Below are positions 12,199 through 13,152 of a DNA stretch of 13,152 nucleotides, in pieces; the stretch's first letter is position 1; each line of letters opens with the position of its first letter. Below the pieces are notes generated by a model. It worked only from the letters and a program-made list of their open reading frames with translations. It did not search any database and had not been told where the DNA came from. The stretch comes from Caryophanales bacterium UBA3631 (lineage in GTDB: Bacteria; Bacillota_I; Bacilli_A; RF39; UBA660), in NCBI GenBank assembly GCA_002374055.1, contig DFLA01000015.1, forward strand, positions 1 through 13,152, written 5' to 3'. A program made the position numbers and the translations under genes.

Positions 12199-13008
12199 TC
12201 ACCCTATTACATTAACTTTCTTTAAGAATTTTACAAATTCACTCTTCTCTTTGTAACCTTCTAATGCTTCTACTACTTCTTTATCTTCAATTACAAGAGT
12301 AAGTGGTGTTCCAAAATTCTCTAAATCTTTTAAATAACTTAAAGAACTAAACAATGCTTTATTATCATCTTGTGATAATTCAGTCAAATTAAGATAATTT
12401 ATTGTTATATTATATTCTTTAGCTATTTCATTAATAATAGGCTTAGTTTGATTACAATATGTACATCCTGTTTGTCCTATAACAATAACAGAACGCTTTT
12501 TACTTTCTAAGATTTTTTCATAATCACTATAACTAATATTGGTTAAATTAGCATATTCAGAAACCAATTTTTCATCTTTATCAATCATTCCATTATTTTG
12601 TAAGAATGAGAATAATACATCTCTTTCTACAAATCCTGATTGTTCTGCAACTGGTTTTCCATCTTTTACAACTACCATATATGGTGTTCCAAAATTATCA
12701 CTATTTATATTCAACATTTTTAGTATTTTTTCTAAACCTTCATCACTAATGTTATCAGTATTAACATAAGTATACTTTACATTATATTCCTTAGTTATTT
12801 CATTTAGAATAGGACTAAATTGTTGACAATAACTACAACCACTTCTACCAATATAAATTACATGGCGTCCTTTTGCTTTTATTGCACTAGTATATTCATC
12901 CATATATTTTTGTTTAGTTTGACCAGCGCTTAACCCTAGAAAAAGACCAAGACCTACAAATGCTGCAATGACAGCTAATATTATTATTAATTTTTTAGTT
13001 TGATTCAT
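12199..13008 (-). CDS. membrane protein with two tandem thioredoxin domains
   Basis: This 269-aa protein has a membrane segment at about residues 7-28 after a short basic N terminus, then two thioredoxin domains outside. Domain 1 (about 36-140) has GCSYC (Cys58, Cys61) and the cis-Pro loop NFGTP (Pro109). Domain 2 (about 155-269) has GCTYC (Cys182, Cys185) and NFGTP (Pro235). The halves align throughout (PILNEITKEYNVKYTYVN with PIINEIAKEYNITINYLN), showing internal duplication. The usual Trp before CxxC is replaced by Gly. These four are the only cysteines. It may relay electrons between its two sites or act on disulfides of exported proteins, and direction is not evident. GGAGGT precedes the ATG. 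It ends in TGA and is followed by the PH-domain gene. Confidence 0.9.
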   Translation of the reverse strand: MNQTKKLIIILAVIAAFVGLGLFLGLSAGQTKQKYMDEYTSAIKAKGRHVIYIGRSGCSYCQQFSPILNEITKEYNVKYTYVNTDNISDEGLEKILKMLNINSDNFGTPYMVVVKDGKPVAEQSGFVERDVLFSFLQNNGMIDKDEKLVSEYANLTNISYSDYEKILESKKRSVIVIGQTGCTYCNQTKPIINEIAKEYNITINYLNLTELSQDDNKALFSSLSYLKDLENFGTPLTLVIEDKEVVEALEGYKEKSEFVKFLKKVNVIG

Positions 13009-13032
13009 AAAACCTCCTACTTTCCATTTTTA

Positions 13033-13061
13033 ATTCTATCACATTTAATAATATTTAACAA
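13033..13061 (-). promoter_or_regulatory. promoter of the double-thioredoxin / PH unit
   Basis: TTGTTA (13056-13061), a 17-nt spacer and TAGAAT (13033-13038), with TGA forming an extended -10, lie on the minus strand. Initiation is expected near 13026, about 18 nt before the ATG. Confidence 0.7.
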
Positions 13062-13121
13062 TAAATTAATCTAAGAATTTTTTAACCTTTACTCAAAACT
13101 TTTCATTTTGACCTCTTTCTA

Positions 13122-13143
13122 AATATGAAACATATTTCATATT
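13122..13143. repeat. 9-bp inverted repeat at the right end
   Basis: AATATGAAA (13122-13130) and TTTCATATT (13135-13143) are perfect arms around a 4-nt centre. A minus-strand TATAAT at 13145-13150 would place the start of transcription at or near the repeat, so it could be an operator. It may equally be a small RNA hairpin. Confidence 0.4.
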
Positions 13144-13152
13144 AATTATATT

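Noticed and set aside
7209..12201. Mycoplasma-type genetic code (TGA as Trp)
   Set aside because: TGA ends trmL and the double-thioredoxin gene at family-typical lengths, and Trp is encoded by TGG (for example in the DUF378 and CdaA genes).
11995..12769. Plus-strand frames at 11995-12180 and 12539-12769
   Set aside because: Antisense shadows of the PH-domain and double-thioredoxin genes.
1..13152. Mobile element, CRISPR array, tRNA or rRNA
   Set aside because: No transposase or integrase motifs, no regularly spaced repeats, and no cloverleaf or conserved rRNA sequence were seen. The only MITE-like candidate is the palindrome at 248-322.

Overview
This window is very AT-rich and densely coding, and all but one of its genes lie on the minus strand. 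Shine-Dalgarno (SD) sites of the AGGTGA/GGAGG type, lipobox lipoproteins, an Ntdp-type phosphatase of the B. subtilis YgaC family, a cdaA-cdaR pair and a DUF378 protein all point to a low-GC Bacillota, probably an uncultured Bacilli-type lineage. TGA serves as a stop in trmL and in the double-thioredoxin gene, and TGG encodes Trp, so genetic code 11 fits. I see no rRNA, tRNA, CRISPR array or insertion sequence.

Layout, left to right. Bases 1-320 hold no convincing gene. They contain a possible leftward promoter, a nested hairpin, and two long inverted repeats that compete for pairing. Next come the nucleoside tri/diphosphatase (ntdp), a membrane-anchored S41 processing protease, a Cys-less thioredoxin-like membrane protein, and a LolA/DUF4367-like lipoprotein. 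The only plus-strand gene is a small DUF378 membrane protein, which converges with cdaAR on a shared 14-bp terminator. cdaA (c-di-AMP cyclase) and cdaR (YbbR regulator) overlap by 17 nt. Then follow a single-pass acidic-tail protein, trmL translationally linked to a second Cys-less thioredoxin-like protein, and a two-gene unit of a thioredoxin lipoprotein plus a single-domain Clp-like AAA+ ATPase. The right end holds a triple-LysM protein without signal peptide, a large unknown ectodomain protein, and a two-gene unit of a double-thioredoxin membrane protein plus a bacterial PH-domain protein.

Much of the window is envelope biology: c-di-AMP signalling, proteolysis, lipoproteins and extracytoplasmic thioredoxin folds. 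Four proteins show definite or probable thioredoxin folds, and all are predicted to be tethered outside the cytoplasmic membrane. Two carry CxxC motifs (three sites in total) and two lack the active-site cysteines. The unknown ectodomain protein has exactly two cysteines and sits between the two CxxC units, so it is a natural candidate client. The best leads are this cluster, the Clp-like ATPase that lacks the pore-loop tyrosine, and the structured AT-rich left end.

Transcription units look short. Most have a -10 close to TATAAT, very short leaders, and a terminator hairpin whose stem includes the stop codon. Where an in-frame upstream start candidate exists, I chose starts by SD spacing and predicted transcription start.
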